Position numbers and translations under genes: made by a program
The notes under the pieces: model-generated
Databases searched by the model: none
Told to the model about the DNA's origin: nothing
Seen by the model: the letters and a program-made list of their open reading frames with translations, nothing else
Source: Listeria ivanovii subsp. ivanovii
GTDB lineage: Bacteria > Bacillota > Bacilli > Lactobacillales > Listeriaceae
DNA: 64,000 nt
Direction of reading: 5' to 3'
Assembly (NCBI RefSeq): GCF_900187025.1
Contig: NZ_LT906478.1
Location: forward strand, 1,038,001 to 1,102,000
Part shown: piece after piece, positions 10,984-20,763 of the stretch
Position numbering within the stretch: the first letter of the stretch is position 1
Layout: every line of letters starts with the position of its first letter

Positions 10984-11928
10984 TTAAAAGAATTTCCTCC
11001 GCCAAAACACAATCGCAAGTGCGCCGGCAATTCCAAACGCAAAACCAAGTGTTAGCATCCAGGCCATTGACATATCCATAAACGGCAATTTAACGTTCAT
11101 TCCGTAAAAACTAAAGACCATCGTAGGAATAGTTAAGATGATAGTAAAAGAAGTTAGGAATTTCATCACGATATTCATGTTGTTGGAGATAATTGAGGCA
11201 TAAGCATCCATCATCCCACTTAGAATATTCGAATGAACTTCCGCCATTTCGATTCCTTGGCGATTTTCAATTATAACATCTTCCAGTAAGTCTTGATCTT
11301 CCTCGTACATTTTAACGATGTTTTGACGCATCATTTTATCAAGGACAACTTTATTAGATTTAAGGGCAGTAACAAAGTAAACCAAACTTTTTTCAATCCC
11401 CATTAAATCATACAACTGTTTATTTTTCATTGATTCATGTAATTCTTTTTCGATTTCATCTGTTTGGCGGTTTAAGCGTTTTAAGTGCCGTAAGAAAGTA
11501 GTTGAAATCATATATAATATTTGTAGTGCGAATCGTGTTTTCATATGCGTATAAAAACCTTTAATGCGATTTCGGATAAATGATTGCACAATGGAAGAAT
11601 CAATTGTGCAAATGGTAATAAAGTAGTCTTTGGTAATAATTATCCCCATTGGAATGGTTTCAAATGAAGCATAATGAATATCGTCTTCATCTACTACCGG
11701 AAAGTCACAAACAATTAAAACGGAATCAGAATCATCGTCACGTTCAATCCGAGCGCTTTCATCTTTATCTAGTGGATCTTCTAAAAATTCTAGTGGGATT
11801 TCATAATTATCAGCAATTCTATTAATTTCTTCAGAAGTAGGGGCAACGATATTAATCCAACAATTGCGGGTTACTTCTTCTAATTCCATTAATTTGCCAT
11901 TTTCATCTGATTTGAAAATTTGATGCAT
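10984..11928 (-). CDS. corA: CorA-family magnesium/divalent metal transporter
   Basis: The 314-residue protein has the CorA layout: a large acidic N-terminal cytosolic domain, a long stalk helix, and two C-terminal transmembrane helices with the signature YGMNVKLPF (GMN about residue 280) between them. The tail is basic (WRRKFF). CorA channels are pentamers that take up Mg2+ and sometimes Co2+ or Ni2+. The ATG at 11928 is preceded by AAGGAGG. Upstream on the same strand is a short ORF (11946-12053) that overlaps a stem-loop and may control expression. Confidence 0.93.
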   Translation of the reverse strand: MHQIFKSDENGKLMELEEVTRNCWINIVAPTSEEINRIADNYEIPLEFLEDPLDKDESARIERDDDSDSVLIVCDFPVVDEDDIHYASFETIPMGIIITKDYFITICTIDSSIVQSFIRNRIKGFYTHMKTRFALQILYMISTTFLRHLKRLNRQTDEIEKELHESMKNKQLYDLMGIEKSLVYFVTALKSNKVVLDKMMRQNIVKMYEEDQDLLEDVIIENRQGIEMAEVHSNILSGMMDAYASIISNNMNIVMKFLTSFTIILTIPTMVFSFYGMNVKLPFMDMSMAWMLTLGFAFGIAGALAIVFWRRKFF

Positions 11929-11945
11929 GCTCTTTACCTCCTTTT

Positions 11946-12053
11946 TTAACAGGTAAATTTCACGCGGCTTAAGTTACGTTCCCGTGAAAAATCACCTGTA
12001 TGAATACTTCGATGCGGACCAGGGTCACTTGCTGTTTGCTGTTCATTTTTCAC
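11946..12053 (-). CDS. Possible corA leader peptide (35 aa)
   Basis: A 36-codon ORF begins with GTG behind GAAGGAGTTGAGGAAC and ends 17 bases before the corA start. The product (starting MKNEQQTASDPGPHR) has no known motif. Its 3' half encodes an extended imperfect stem (ACAGGTGATTTTTCACG pairing with CGTGAAATTTACCTGT) just upstream of the corA Shine-Dalgarno site. A TATAAT-like element lies upstream on this strand near 12100. In Salmonella the corA leader has a regulatory ORF (corL); function by analogy here is inference. Confidence 0.5.
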   Translation of the reverse strand: MKNEQQTASDPGPHRSIHTGDFSRERNLSRVKFTC

Positions 12054-12129
12054 GTTCCTCAACTCCTTCAAACCAGTAATAATTCACAACTCTACCATTA
12101 TACCTAGATTACAGTCATTTGTACATCTT

Positions 12130-12744
12130 TTATTGCAAGGAAGCCTTATAGAATGGGATTAATTCATCTAGTACAGATTCTGCTTCTTTTAGGAAAGTTT
12201 TTCCAGGTGTCAAAACGTCATCATCAGGGAGGAATATTTTCCCAACTAAAAATTCGCCTTTTTTAACATCACGAAAACGTTCTAAAGTTGGAACCAACTC
12301 GCCGTTATGTACAGGATACGTTTTTTCTTCGGTGTGATCTGGCGAAATCGCAAAACCATCTGGTAAATGAGCAAATAATTTTTTCTCTTTCAAAAAACGA
12401 TTGGCAATTTTAGCACTTTGTTCATTTTCATATATAAAAGCTAACCAAATAAATAGGTAATTATCAAATAGTCCGACTTGAAAATGTGGATGCTTTTTAT
12501 AACCACGTTTATCATGGCAGATTGCTAACCAAGTGCTCTCGGGTGGATTAACAGAACGTCTTTGGTGCCGCGCAATATGTAAAAACATTTCCTCGCCAAG
12601 CTTGGCACTTAAATATGTTGTTAATTCCTCACCAACTGCTTTGAATTTTGGTTGAATATCATTTTGAATTCCAGCCATTCTTGCTTCAAGTCCGGGAATT
12701 TGCATTGTCATAAAATCTTTCTTCGTAAATCCTTTAAAAGTCAT
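12130..12744 (-). CDS. UPF0637 (DUF1054) family protein
   Basis: The 204-residue soluble protein matches the Firmicute DUF1054/UPF0637 family (B. subtilis YktB-like), whose function is unknown. Family features include GFTKKDF near the start and the QRRSVNPPESTWLAIC segment near residue 70. I take the ATG at 12744, which has AGGAGG at the right distance; the longer frame from 12777 would place that site inside the gene. Divergent from the IMPase gene. Confidence 0.88.
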   Translation of the reverse strand: MTFKGFTKKDFMTMQIPGLEARMAGIQNDIQPKFKAVGEELTTYLSAKLGEEMFLHIARHQRRSVNPPESTWLAICHDKRGYKKHPHFQVGLFDNYLFIWLAFIYENEQSAKIANRFLKEKKLFAHLPDGFAISPDHTEEKTYPVHNGELVPTLERFRDVKKGEFLVGKIFLPDDDVLTPGKTFLKEAESVLDELIPFYKASLQ

Positions 12745-12875
12745 CTGATTTCCTCCTAGTTTTGCATATAGTTTCATTATACGAAAGTTAAGTTCTAAGG
12801 GAAAGAATCTTGTTCTATTCAGCTAATTCATTTTTTGTGATAAAATAAACAAAACAAGTGTGAAGAGGTGTGAGT

Positions 12876-13649
12876 ATGGATAGCGAAAAAATAGATTATT
12901 TAGCACGATTATGGATTATGGAAGCAGCAGCGAAAATCAAGAAGTCGTTTAAAGAAACATTAGATATCGATATAAAGTCTGGTCGAAATGATTTAGTAAC
13001 TAATATGGATAAAGAAACGGAAAGCTTTTTTGCGGGGCAAATCAAAGAACATTTTCCTGAGCACCGATTATTTGGTGAAGAGGGTATGGCGGACTCCATT
13101 ACAGATTTAGACGGCGTTGTTTGGATTCTTGATCCGATTGATGGGACACTTAATTTCGTCGAGCAACAAAGAGACTTCGCCATTTCACTGGCCATATATG
13201 AAGATGGTATTGGAAAACTTGCTTATATTTATGACGTCGTGCGAGATGACCTTTACTTTGGAGAAAAAGGAAAAGGGGCGACTGTTAATGGAAGGCCAAT
13301 TCAAAAAATAGATCCAAATCGTGAACTTCAAGACGCTTTACTCATTGCTAATTTAAGTGTGACCAGAAAATTTCCGACGATGTGGGAAGCGGTAAAAGTA
13401 TCACGTGGCTTACGACTTCACGGAGCGGCTTCACTTGAGTATATGGATGTCGCAACAGGACGAGCAGGGGCATATCTATCCGCGAATTTAGCACCATGGG
13501 ATATTGCGGCTGGGAAAATTATTGTCGAAGAATTAGGCGGAATTGTAACCCGAATGGATGGTGGAAAAATCAATATGTTAGAAAAAGGAACATCTATTGT
13601 CGCAACACCTAAAATTCATCAAACGCTATTAAATAACTACCTGCCTTAA
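12876..13649 (+). CDS. Inositol monophosphatase family protein
   Basis: The 257-residue protein is a Mg2+-dependent sugar phosphatase with the family motifs FGEEG (about 70), WILDPIDGTLNFV (about 86-98) and APWDIAAGKIIVEELGG (about 208-224). Likely substrates are inositol-1-phosphate, NADP or fructose-1,6-bisphosphate type compounds; the exact one is not visible. ATG at 12876 with GAGGTG upstream; a GTG at 12870 is also possible but too close to the ribosome site. Confidence 0.9.
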   Translation: MDSEKIDYLARLWIMEAAAKIKKSFKETLDIDIKSGRNDLVTNMDKETESFFAGQIKEHFPEHRLFGEEGMADSITDLDGVVWILDPIDGTLNFVEQQRDFAISLAIYEDGIGKLAYIYDVVRDDLYFGEKGKGATVNGRPIQKIDPNRELQDALLIANLSVTRKFPTMWEAVKVSRGLRLHGAASLEYMDVATGRAGAYLSANLAPWDIAAGKIIVEELGGIVTRMDGGKINMLEKGTSIVATPKIHQTLLNNYLP

Positions 13650-13757
13650 AGAAAGCGCTCAACATAAAAAAATGCCTTTTCAGAAAATAAAAATCGTGCC
13701 AAATCCGCCTAGCTATGCTATAATAGGTAAGTTGATTTAAACGAGACGATAGCGACG

Positions 13758-13788
13758 GAGGAAAATAAATCTATTTTCCTCTTTCTTT
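13758..13788 (+). promoter_or_regulatory. Terminator-like hairpin in the typA leader
   Basis: A perfect 10-bp stem GAGGAAAATA / TATTTTCCTC with a 4-base loop, followed by TTTCTTTT. It lies between a TATAAT at 13720-13725 and the typA start, so it sits in the 5' leader. It could act as an attenuator or a cold-responsive structure. Confidence 0.5.
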
Positions 13789-13840
13789 TGGCTAATCTTC
13801 ACGATAAATGTTTGGATTTTTAATTTAGGAGGAAACAAGA

Positions 13841-15679
13841 TTGAATTTAAGAAATGATATTCGTAATGTAGCAATTATTGCCCACGTTGACCATGGTAAA
13901 ACAACACTAGTAGACCAATTATTACGCCAATCAGGAACTTTCCGCGACAATGAAACAGTTGCAGAACGTGCGATGGACAACAATGATTTAGAAAGAGAAC
14001 GCGGTATTACTATTTTAGCAAAAAATACAGCGATTAAGTATGAAGATACACGTGTAAACATCATGGATACACCTGGACACGCCGATTTCGGTGGAGAAGT
14101 AGAACGTATCATGAAAATGGTGGACGGTGTTCTTTTAGTAGTGGACGCGTATGAAGGTACAATGCCTCAAACACGTTTTGTACTAAAAAAAGCATTAGAA
14201 CAAAACCTAACACCAATCGTCGTAGTTAACAAAATTGACCGTGACTTTGCTCGCCCAGAAGAAGTTGTTGATGAAGTACTAGAACTTTTCATCGAACTAG
14301 GTGCAAATGATGATCAATTAGAATTCCCAGTTGTTTATGCTTCTGCAATCAATGGAACTTCAAGCTATGATTCCGATCCAGCAGAACAAAAAGAAACAAT
14401 GAAACCACTTTTAGATACAATTATTGAACACATTCCAGCTCCAGTTGATAATAGCGACGAACCGTTACAATTCCAAGTTTCACTACTTGATTATAATGAC
14501 TATGTTGGTCGTATTGGTATTGGCCGTATTTTCCGCGGAACAATGCATGTTGGACAAACAGTAGCACTAATCAAACTTGATGGTACTGTAAAACAATTCC
14601 GTGTAACGAAAATGTTCGGTTTCTTTGGACTAAAACGTGACGAAATTAAAGAAGCAAAAGCTGGTGATTTAGTTGCACTTGCAGGAATGGAAGATATCTT
14701 CGTTGGTGAAACAGTAACACCATTTGACCATCAAGAAGCACTTCCACTTTTACGTATTGACGAACCAACCTTGCAAATGACGTTTGTAACTAATAACAGT
14801 CCTTTCGCTGGTCGTGAAGGTAAACATGTAACAAGTCGTAAAATTGAAGAACGCTTATTAGCAGAACTTCAAACGGATGTATCGCTTCGTGTAGAACCGA
14901 CAGCTTCTCCAGATGCATGGGTTGTTTCTGGACGAGGAGAACTACATTTATCGATCCTTATCGAAACAATGCGTCGTGAAGGTTATGAATTACAAGTTTC
15001 TAAACCAGAAGTTATTATTCGTGAAATTGACGGCGTGAAATGTGAACCAGTAGAAGATGTTCAAATTGATACTCCTGAAGAATTTATGGGGTCTGTTATT
15101 GAATCTATTAGCCAACGTAAAGGTGAAATGAAAAATATGATTAACGATGGTAACGGACAAGTTCGTTTACAATTCATCGTTCCAGCTCGTGGTTTAATTG
15201 GTTATACAACTGATTTCCTTTCAATGACTCGTGGTTATGGTATTATCAACCATACATTCGATAGCTACCAACCAATCCAAAAAGGACGCGTTGGTGGACG
15301 TAGCCGTGGTGTTCTTGTATCAATGGAAACAGGTAAATCAACTACTTACGGAACAATGCAAGTAGAAGACCGTGGTACGATTTTCATTGAACCAGGTACT
15401 GATATTTACGAAGGTATGATTGTTGGAGAAAACAACCGTGATGGCGATATCGCTGTTAATATTGTAAAAGCAAAACAAATGACTAACATTCGTTCTGCTA
15501 ACAAAGACCAAACTAACGTTATCAAAAAACCACGTCATTTATCTTTAGAAGAATCATTAGAATTCTTGAACGAAGACGAATACTGTGAAGTAACTCCACA
15601 ATCAATCCGTTTGCGTAAAAAAATTCTTAATAAAAACGAACGTGAAAAAGCAGCAAAACGTTCAAAGACTGCTGAATAA
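13841..15679 (+). CDS. typA: Ribosome-associated translational GTPase TypA/BipA
   Basis: The 612-residue protein has EF-G-like architecture. The G domain carries [14 protein letters not shown] (about 14-27), [12 protein letters not shown] (about 73) and NKID (about 128). Then come a beta-barrel, EF-G III/V-like domains and the BipA-specific C-terminus. BipA binds 70S ribosomes and aids ribosome assembly and growth at low temperature or stress. TTG start with TTAGGAGG upstream. The position before ylaI, ylaN, ftsW and pycA is conserved with Bacillus. Confidence 0.96.
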   Translation: MNLRNDIRNVAIIAHVDHGKTTLVDQLLRQSGTFRDNETVAERAMDNNDLERERGITILAKNTAIKYEDTRVNIMDTPGHADFGGEVERIMKMVDGVLLVVDAYEGTMPQTRFVLKKALEQNLTPIVVVNKIDRDFARPEEVVDEVLELFIELGANDDQLEFPVVYASAINGTSSYDSDPAEQKETMKPLLDTIIEHIPAPVDNSDEPLQFQVSLLDYNDYVGRIGIGRIFRGTMHVGQTVALIKLDGTVKQFRVTKMFGFFGLKRDEIKEAKAGDLVALAGMEDIFVGETVTPFDHQEALPLLRIDEPTLQMTFVTNNSPFAGREGKHVTSRKIEERLLAELQTDVSLRVEPTASPDAWVVSGRGELHLSILIETMRREGYELQVSKPEVIIREIDGVKCEPVEDVQIDTPEEFMGSVIESISQRKGEMKNMINDGNGQVRLQFIVPARGLIGYTTDFLSMTRGYGIINHTFDSYQPIQKGRVGGRSRGVLVSMETGKSTTYGTMQVEDRGTIFIEPGTDIYEGMIVGENNRDGDIAVNIVKAKQMTNIRSANKDQTNVIKKPRHLSLEESLEFLNEDEYCEVTPQSIRLRKKILNKNEREKAAKRSKTAE

Positions 15680-15694
15680 GTTATTACCAAAAAT

Positions 15695-15745
15695 AACAAG
15701 CTGGCTTGAGGATGGTTTGATACCATATTTAAGTTAGCTTGTTTT
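15695..15745 (+). terminator. Intrinsic terminator after typA
   Basis: AACAAGCT...AGCTTGTT stem with a further inner CTT/AAG pairing, followed by TTATTTT. It ends the typA transcript. Confidence 0.75.
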
Positions 15746-15787
15746 ATTTTGGCATATAACTAAAAAAGTAGGAAAGACCAAATTGTA

Positions 15788-16631
15788 GTGAGACCCAAAA
15801 GTTAGCCCAAATACCGACCTGAGAAATCTGGTTGGTATTTTTATGTGGTTATCCGTTCGTGGTACTGAATAGGACTACAACCAAGTTTTGTTTTAATTCG
15901 AGGGTGATTGTAGTTAATGTATTCAATCTTTTATTACTTGTTTCAATTGCTTAAAGCTGGCATAAATTACCCCGTATAATAATATAAAGAGGCATTTGAA
16001 TTTTTCTGTTCTAATCATTTTTGCCAATATATATATAGGTCGCTTTAGGAAATTTTGTGGCTTGCAGAAGAATCGTTAATCGGAACTCGCTCTGGAGTAG
16101 TTCGTGGATGATTCGGGTATCTCGTCCTTGAGTCGTTCTGGGACATCCATGCCTAAAGCGTGGAGCTTTTTTATAAAAGCAAGTTCTGCTCGTAATAATT
16201 CGTTTTCTCGTTCTAATTTTTGTTCCCGTGTCAGGGGTATATTGGGCTTAATTTATTTCTTTTTCTTGGACATTGAAGGTCGTCCTTTCTGTTTTGGTAA
16301 AAGGTCTTCGATGTCTTCTCGCAGTGCCAACTTTGAAGTAATTCCCCTGAAGGAGACGGCAACATCCAGGTAAGAGTCACTGCTATTTAAGTATACTAGT
16401 GTAGGACATTTTGCTTGAATTGGGAACTGTAATGTCGTTTCGTTTTTCAGCGGTTTCCACCCATTTTTAACAGTCGGAAAAGCTGAAATACCAAAAAACA
16501 TTGAGCGATTGTGCCATAACCACCTTCGCCGATTTTATAATCTTCCACTTCTTTCCTCTTGAATCCATCATCATATTTAGTTAATTAAAATACGCCTCCA
16601 AAGTTAGATTTTATGGTCTAACTTTAGTGGC
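15788..16631 (-). mobile_element. Decayed IS3-family (IS150-like) insertion sequence
   Basis: Translation of the minus strand gives pieces of a typical IS3-family transposase pair. The OrfA pieces include GRPSMSKKKK and, in a shifted frame, LTREQKLERENELLRAEL with FIKKLHALGMDVP (16090-16290). The last codons of OrfB (IEYINYNHPRIKTKLG...) lie at about 15850-15935. Several stops and frameshifts interrupt them and the DDE core is missing, so the element is dead and internally deleted. Imperfect terminal repeats (ACCCAAAAGTTAG near 15793 and TCTAACTTTAGTGG at 16617) mark likely ends. The region of about 1 kb between typA and the amidase holds nothing else I can identify. Confidence 0.75.
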
Positions 16632-16683
16632 GCACTATAAAATTCAGGGTCTTTTCTATTTTTTTGATTGATGATAGAATACT

Positions 16684-18699
16684 TTATTTTACAAAATATC
16701 CACGTTTCATCCAGCCTGTTTTGCCATTATACGTAATTTGATAGAAATCATTTGTAAGAGTTGTATTATTTAAAGCAACTTTTGCACCTTTAGGAATACT
16801 TACAACTACTGGACTATCCCAAGTGGGACTTTGACGTAAGTTTATGTTACTGCCAGCATACAAAGTTTCTAAAACAGAACTTGTAGAGAAATAACTTCGC
16901 TTCATCCAGCCAACTTTACCATTAGAGGCTGTAACTTGATAAAAGCCGTTATTTAGTGTTGTATTATTTAACTTGACTTGCGTATTGACTGGTATTGTAG
17001 CTGAAATAGAACTATTCCAGTCAGGTTTCGAACGAAGATTAAGTTGAGATGAAGCGTATAGTGTTTCTAGAACGGGTTGTTTGGAAAAATAAGAGTCTTT
17101 CATCCAGCCAACTTTACCGTTCACTGTGATTTTATAGAAACCATCTTTTGCTGTTGTATTATTTAGTGTTGCTTTGTCACCTTCCTTAATGCTAAAGGCG
17201 ATGGAACTATCCCAACTAGCAGCTGATCTTAAATTAATAGCTGATTTCGCATAAACATTTTCTAAAACAGGTTGTTTAGAGAAGTATGAGTCCTTCATCC
17301 AACCAATTTTTCCGTTCACCGTGATTTGATAAAAACCGTCTTTGGAAGTAGCGTTATTTAGTGTTGCTTTGTCGCCTTCTTTAATACTGAAAGCAATGGG
17401 ACTATCCCAACTAGCAGCTGATCTTAAGTTAATAGCTGATTTCGCATAAACGTCCTCTAAAACAGGTTTATTAGCAAAGTAAGATAATTTCATCCAACCG
17501 GTCATTCCGTTATAGGTAACTTTATAGAAATTATTGGAGTTTGTAGAATTATTAATAGTAACTTTAGCGTTTGTTGGAACATTACCTACAATAGCGCTAT
17601 CCCATGAAGCAGATTTTCTTAAATTTAAATCAGATGCTGCGTAATAAGTTTGAAGTACAGGTTGTTTTGAAAAATAAGTTAGTTTCATCCAGCCTGTTTT
17701 TCCACCATAACTAACTTTATAAAAGTCATCTTCTGTCATAGAGTTTTCATCAATTGTAACGGTTGCACCTTCTGGAATGTTGATAATGATATTACTTGAC
17801 CAATCCGCCGTTGTCCTAAGGCTAATAGCTGATTTAGCATAATATGTTTTATTAACGGGCACAGTTAGTTCATTATATTTATATTTAACTAAATCAAAAA
17901 ATTCATTAAAAGTGTATCCCCACTTAGCAAAATAGCCAACTGGATCGCTATGGTTAGTTCCGCCTAGGTAACGACTTACTGAATCGTGAGACCAAACTGT
18001 TCCAACGCCAGTATTATGGGCATTTACAGGAACTAATCCATATTGTTTTAAGTTATAAGCAACGTAATAAGCATCATTGTTTATGGACTTATAAAACTTT
18101 TCTTTTGTCTTTTCGCGTACTAATTCAGCCTGAACAAAATATGGGTTGGCTTTTGGTCCAGCACCCCATACGGCATATTCTGTCGGATGTATTTGTATAA
18201 TACGGCTGCTATCAACAAACGTATGCACAAATGCATTTTGCCAGTTATTTGTCATATAATTAATTTCACTGGTTATGGTAGAATTATCATTGGCAGTTTC
18301 ATGGACAACAAAGCCTTTTGGCTTACCATGTCCGTCTTTATAAACAAATTGATCAAAGTTCTTTATTTGTTTTTCGATTACTGGCGTAGTATAGTTTTGG
18401 CTAATGATATATTGATTTGCAGCTGAAAGACCTTTTGAACTCGAAAAAAGGCGAGCAGATTTAGCTGAAATTGCTGGATTTATTTCTTCGGTTGGCTTCG
18501 TTTTAGCTTCTTTTTTTTCTTCTTTAGTTTGTATTTCTGGTGTATAAACGGATTCATTTGTATTATCATTCATAATTGTTTCAGCATCTATAGGAGAGCT
18601 GCTTGGAGATTCTTCTGCCAATACAGGAGTAGATAATGAGATTGTAGCTAGGAGTGTCAAACCTAAAATAGTAGTGATGCGTTTTCTTTTATTTTTCAA
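16684..18699 (-). CDS. Secreted N-acetylmuramoyl-L-alanine amidase with six SH3b repeats
   Basis: The 671-residue protein starts with a signal peptide ending VLAEE, then a low-complexity linker. An amidase_2-like catalytic domain follows (about 100-270; metal-ligand candidates in GFVVHETAND and VNAHNTGVG). Six tandem SH3b/GW-like cell-wall-binding repeats (about 275-671) each have a Y-A-x-S-x-x-N/S-L-R core and end in GWMKxxYF. It should cleave the amide bond between MurNAc and L-alanine in peptidoglycan, as in the Ami autolysin family. TTG start behind AGAAGGG. Repeats three and four are nearly identical, a sign of recent duplication. It sits beside the IS remnant, and I do not recall it in this position in EGD-e. 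Confidence 0.88.
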   Translation of the reverse strand: MKNKRKRITTILGLTLLATISLSTPVLAEESPSSSPIDAETIMNDNTNESVYTPEIQTKEEKKEAKTKPTEEINPAISAKSARLFSSSKGLSAANQYIISQNYTTPVIEKQIKNFDQFVYKDGHGKPKGFVVHETANDNSTITSEINYMTNNWQNAFVHTFVDSSRIIQIHPTEYAVWGAGPKANPYFVQAELVREKTKEKFYKSINNDAYYVAYNLKQYGLVPVNAHNTGVGTVWSHDSVSRYLGGTNHSDPVGYFAKWGYTFNEFFDLVKYKYNELTVPVNKTYYAKSAISLRTTADWSSNIIINIPEGATVTIDENSMTEDDFYKVSYGGKTGWMKLTYFSKQPVLQTYYAASDLNLRKSASWDSAIVGNVPTNAKVTINNSTNSNNFYKVTYNGMTGWMKLSYFANKPVLEDVYAKSAINLRSAASWDSPIAFSIKEGDKATLNNATSKDGFYQITVNGKIGWMKDSYFSKQPVLENVYAKSAINLRSAASWDSSIAFSIKEGDKATLNNTTAKDGFYKITVNGKVGWMKDSYFSKQPVLETLYASSQLNLRSKPDWNSSISATIPVNTQVKLNNTTLNNGFYQVTASNGKVGWMKRSYFSTSSVLETLYAGSNINLRQSPTWDSPVVVSIPKGAKVALNNTTLTNDFYQITYNGKTGWMKRGYFVK

Positions 18700-18884
18700 T
18701 ACAAAAATCCCTTCTAATTTTTATTATACATTAAAGAATATCTGATTTTATTAGAAAAGTATAGCCCTTAGAATAAACTGTAAACAAAACGATATAAAAT
18801 TAAGTCGATTATCCTAGACAAGATGGACAAAAGTAATAGATAATGTAAGTAGAAATGAAATATAATTTATTAGGAGTGTTTTTT

Positions 18885-19736
18885 ATGAAAAAGATAAGCG
18901 TTATTCTTCTTGTTATAGGAGTATGCTTATTAACAGCATGCGGAACGGATGATAATGAAAAAAAAGCAAACCAAAAAGAAACCGAAGTAGCAAAAAAAGA
19001 AACTAACGATAAAAGTAATAAAAAAGCGGCTGACCAAACAGCTGAAAAAGAACAAGAGCAAATTGATAAAGCAAAGGAGAAGGAGCAAACACAAACGGAT
19101 AAATCTACGGAAAAGAAAAGCGAAGAGGAAAAAACAGAAACGGATATAGGAAAAGCAAGTGATGCAGTGAAACCAACCGCCGCAACAAGTGCTATTTCTT
19201 TAAACGAGTTTAATGAATCGGCAACTTTGCCAATTACAGGCGGGGTTGTTACTACTGTTTTTACAGGAACTAATCCTAAATTAGCTGCTTTTGGACCACT
19301 TAATATAACAATTAGTAAGTATAAAGTAGAAAGTGTCGTTGAATCTGATAAGGAAATTGATGCTTATTCACCTGAGTCCTATTTAGGAAGACGTGATGGC
19401 TATGTGATTACGTTAGATGTAATTGTTGAAAATACCACTAATTCTACCATCACTTATAAAACGGATCACACTTTATTAAATGGGACAGGTATTTCAAAAG
19501 GAGCTAGTAAAGAAAATTTTATTCCAAACAACAAAATCCTAAATAATAGTAGTGATGAATTTCTGAGCATGTCGAAAAAAGAAGGGTACATTACCTATAT
19601 GTTGAATCAAGAAGACTTTGAAAAATTAAAGCAATCAACTACATTAACAGCTAATAACCCTAATGATTTTAATTCTCCAGCTATTAGTGGAACTATTAAA
19701 GGGAACATCACTTTGGATTTTCCAATTAGTAAATAA
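18885..19736 (+). CDS. Secreted lipoprotein with a DUF4352/DUF5068-like C-terminal domain
   Basis: The 283-residue protein has a lipoprotein signal with lipobox LTAC (Cys about residue 19). A highly charged, low-complexity linker rich in K, E, Q and T follows (about 22-100). The C-terminal domain is beta-rich (YVITLDVIVENTTNSTITYK) like the immunoglobulin-like DUF4352/DUF5068 domains on Gram-positive lipoproteins. The ATG at 18885 has TTAGGAG upstream; the earlier in-frame start at 18855 would put extra residues before the signal peptide. Role unknown; outer face of the membrane. A strong terminator follows. Confidence 0.8.
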   Translation: MKKISVILLVIGVCLLTACGTDDNEKKANQKETEVAKKETNDKSNKKAADQTAEKEQEQIDKAKEKEQTQTDKSTEKKSEEEKTETDIGKASDAVKPTAATSAISLNEFNESATLPITGGVVTTVFTGTNPKLAAFGPLNITISKYKVESVVESDKEIDAYSPESYLGRRDGYVITLDVIVENTTNSTITYKTDHTLLNGTGISKGASKENFIPNNKILNNSSDEFLSMSKKEGYITYMLNQEDFEKLKQSTTLTANNPNDFNSPAISGTIKGNITLDFPISK

Positions 19737-19751
19737 AGATTCTATAAGACC

Positions 19752-19800
19752 CCCCTTCTAAGAAATTGTGAAATTCTCATTTCTTAGAAGGGGATTTTTT
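19752..19800 (+). terminator. Intrinsic terminator
   Basis: A perfect 15-bp stem (CCCCTTCTAAGAAAT / ATTTCTTAGAAGGGG) followed by a T run, downstream of the lipoprotein gene. Confidence 0.92.
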
Positions 19801-19825
19801 ATTATGGATTGTTTTACTTGCAAGA

Positions 19826-19852
19826 AAAAAGAGCGAAGTATTCGCTCTTAAA
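19826..19852 (-). terminator. Intrinsic terminator for ylaI
   Basis: On the minus strand AAGAGCGA / TCGCTCTT forms a stem followed by TTTT, just beyond the stop of the convergent ylaI-like gene. Confidence 0.75.
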
Positions 19853-19866
19853 AAGATTTTGATTTT

Positions 19867-20100
19867 TTACTCTACATTATTATTACTTATTAAATTCTTC
19901 AACTCACTATTCGACATTACAACTGGTTTATGGAAATTAAAATGGCCAGAATTAACGCGACTGATAGTATTGATTGCTACTCGGTGTTCACATTCAGGAC
20001 ATAAATACATTCTAATAGGTTTGTTACGTAATTGCTTTGTTTTAAATTCGCGATTGTCTAGTTCATCTACACGCTCGCACAAGATACATTTTGCATTCAA
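19867..20100 (-). CDS. ylaI: YlaI-like zinc-ribbon protein (DUF2197)
   Basis: The 77-residue protein has two CxxC pairs (CILC at residues 5-8 and CPEC at 34-37), which would bind one zinc ion. Its basic middle region fits the DUF2197/YlaI family. Gene order typA-ylaI-ylaN-ftsW-pycA is shared with Bacillus, which supports the name. Biochemical function unknown. GTGAGGTG lies before the ATG. Confidence 0.8.
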   Translation of the reverse strand: MNAKCILCERVDELDNREFKTKQLRNKPIRMYLCPECEHRVAINTISRVNSGHFNFHKPVVMSNSELKNLISNNNVE

Positions 20101-20307
20101 TTTATCTTCACCTCACACAAATATTATAGCATGATTATTGAAAAAGGCGAGTAAAAGCGAATTTTTCAAAAATTTTAGTCCATTCTAGCTTGCGTGGCTT
20201 TTAAATTATGCTATACTTGTATTATCTAGTATTAAATTTTACTTGAGGAGATTTTCCTTAAGATGAAAATAAAGCGCTTATCTTGGCGCATGATAGGGGG
20301 TTCTGTG

Positions 20308-20589
20308 ATGGCAAATAAAAAAATAGATCACAGAGAAGAGGCTGTCGAGCTTCTGAAACAAGATGCAAAACGAATCTTACAGTTGATTAAAGTGCAAATG
20401 GATAATCTAACTTTACCACAATGTCCAGCATACGAAGAAGTGCTCGATACACAGATGTATGGTTTATCACGTGAAATTAACTTTGCAACCCGCCTAGGCT
20501 TAATTGAACCAGAAGAAGGAAAAAAATTAATTTCCACACTGGAAAAAGAATTATCTGCTTTACATGAATTATCCATGAGCAAAAAATAA
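20308..20589 (+). CDS. ylaN: YlaN family protein (UPF0358)
   Basis: The 93-residue helical protein ([19 protein letters not shown] near the start) matches YlaN/UPF0358. In B. subtilis and S. aureus YlaN is linked to iron homeostasis and interacts with Fur; it is essential under low iron. I choose the ATG at 20308, preceded by AGGGGG, because the product then has the family length; an upstream in-frame start at 20263 adds 15 unmatched residues. A terminator follows and ftsW lies 174 bases downstream. Confidence 0.9.
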   Translation: MANKKIDHREEAVELLKQDAKRILQLIKVQMDNLTLPQCPAYEEVLDTQMYGLSREINFATRLGLIEPEEGKKLISTLEKELSALHELSMSKK

Positions 20590-20599
20590 TCCATTAGTT

Positions 20600-20634
20600 G
20601 AAAAGATGGCTGATTTTTTCAGGCATCTTTTTTA
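20600..20634 (+). terminator. Intrinsic terminator after ylaN
   Basis: AAAGATGGCTGA / TCAGGCATCTTT imperfect stem followed by a T run. Confidence 0.8.
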
Positions 20635-20763
20635 TGGAAAGGAAAAAGGCTAAAAAATGAGTCAAAAGGCGGATAGGATTCTCCTTTTCATTTGGAGGTC
20701 TTTTCCTTTATAATAGAAAGAATAGAAAACTAGATGGGATACTAACTTCTCAGGGATTGGACG

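Noticed and set aside
11929-12129. M-box magnesium riboswitch before corA
   Set aside because: The leader is too short and I do not see the conserved M-box core; the ORF plus stem explanation fits better.
16104-16501. Open frames on both strands within the typA-amidase gap
   Set aside because: The minus-strand frame is IS3 OrfA debris and the plus-strand frame is its shadow; neither is a free-standing gene.
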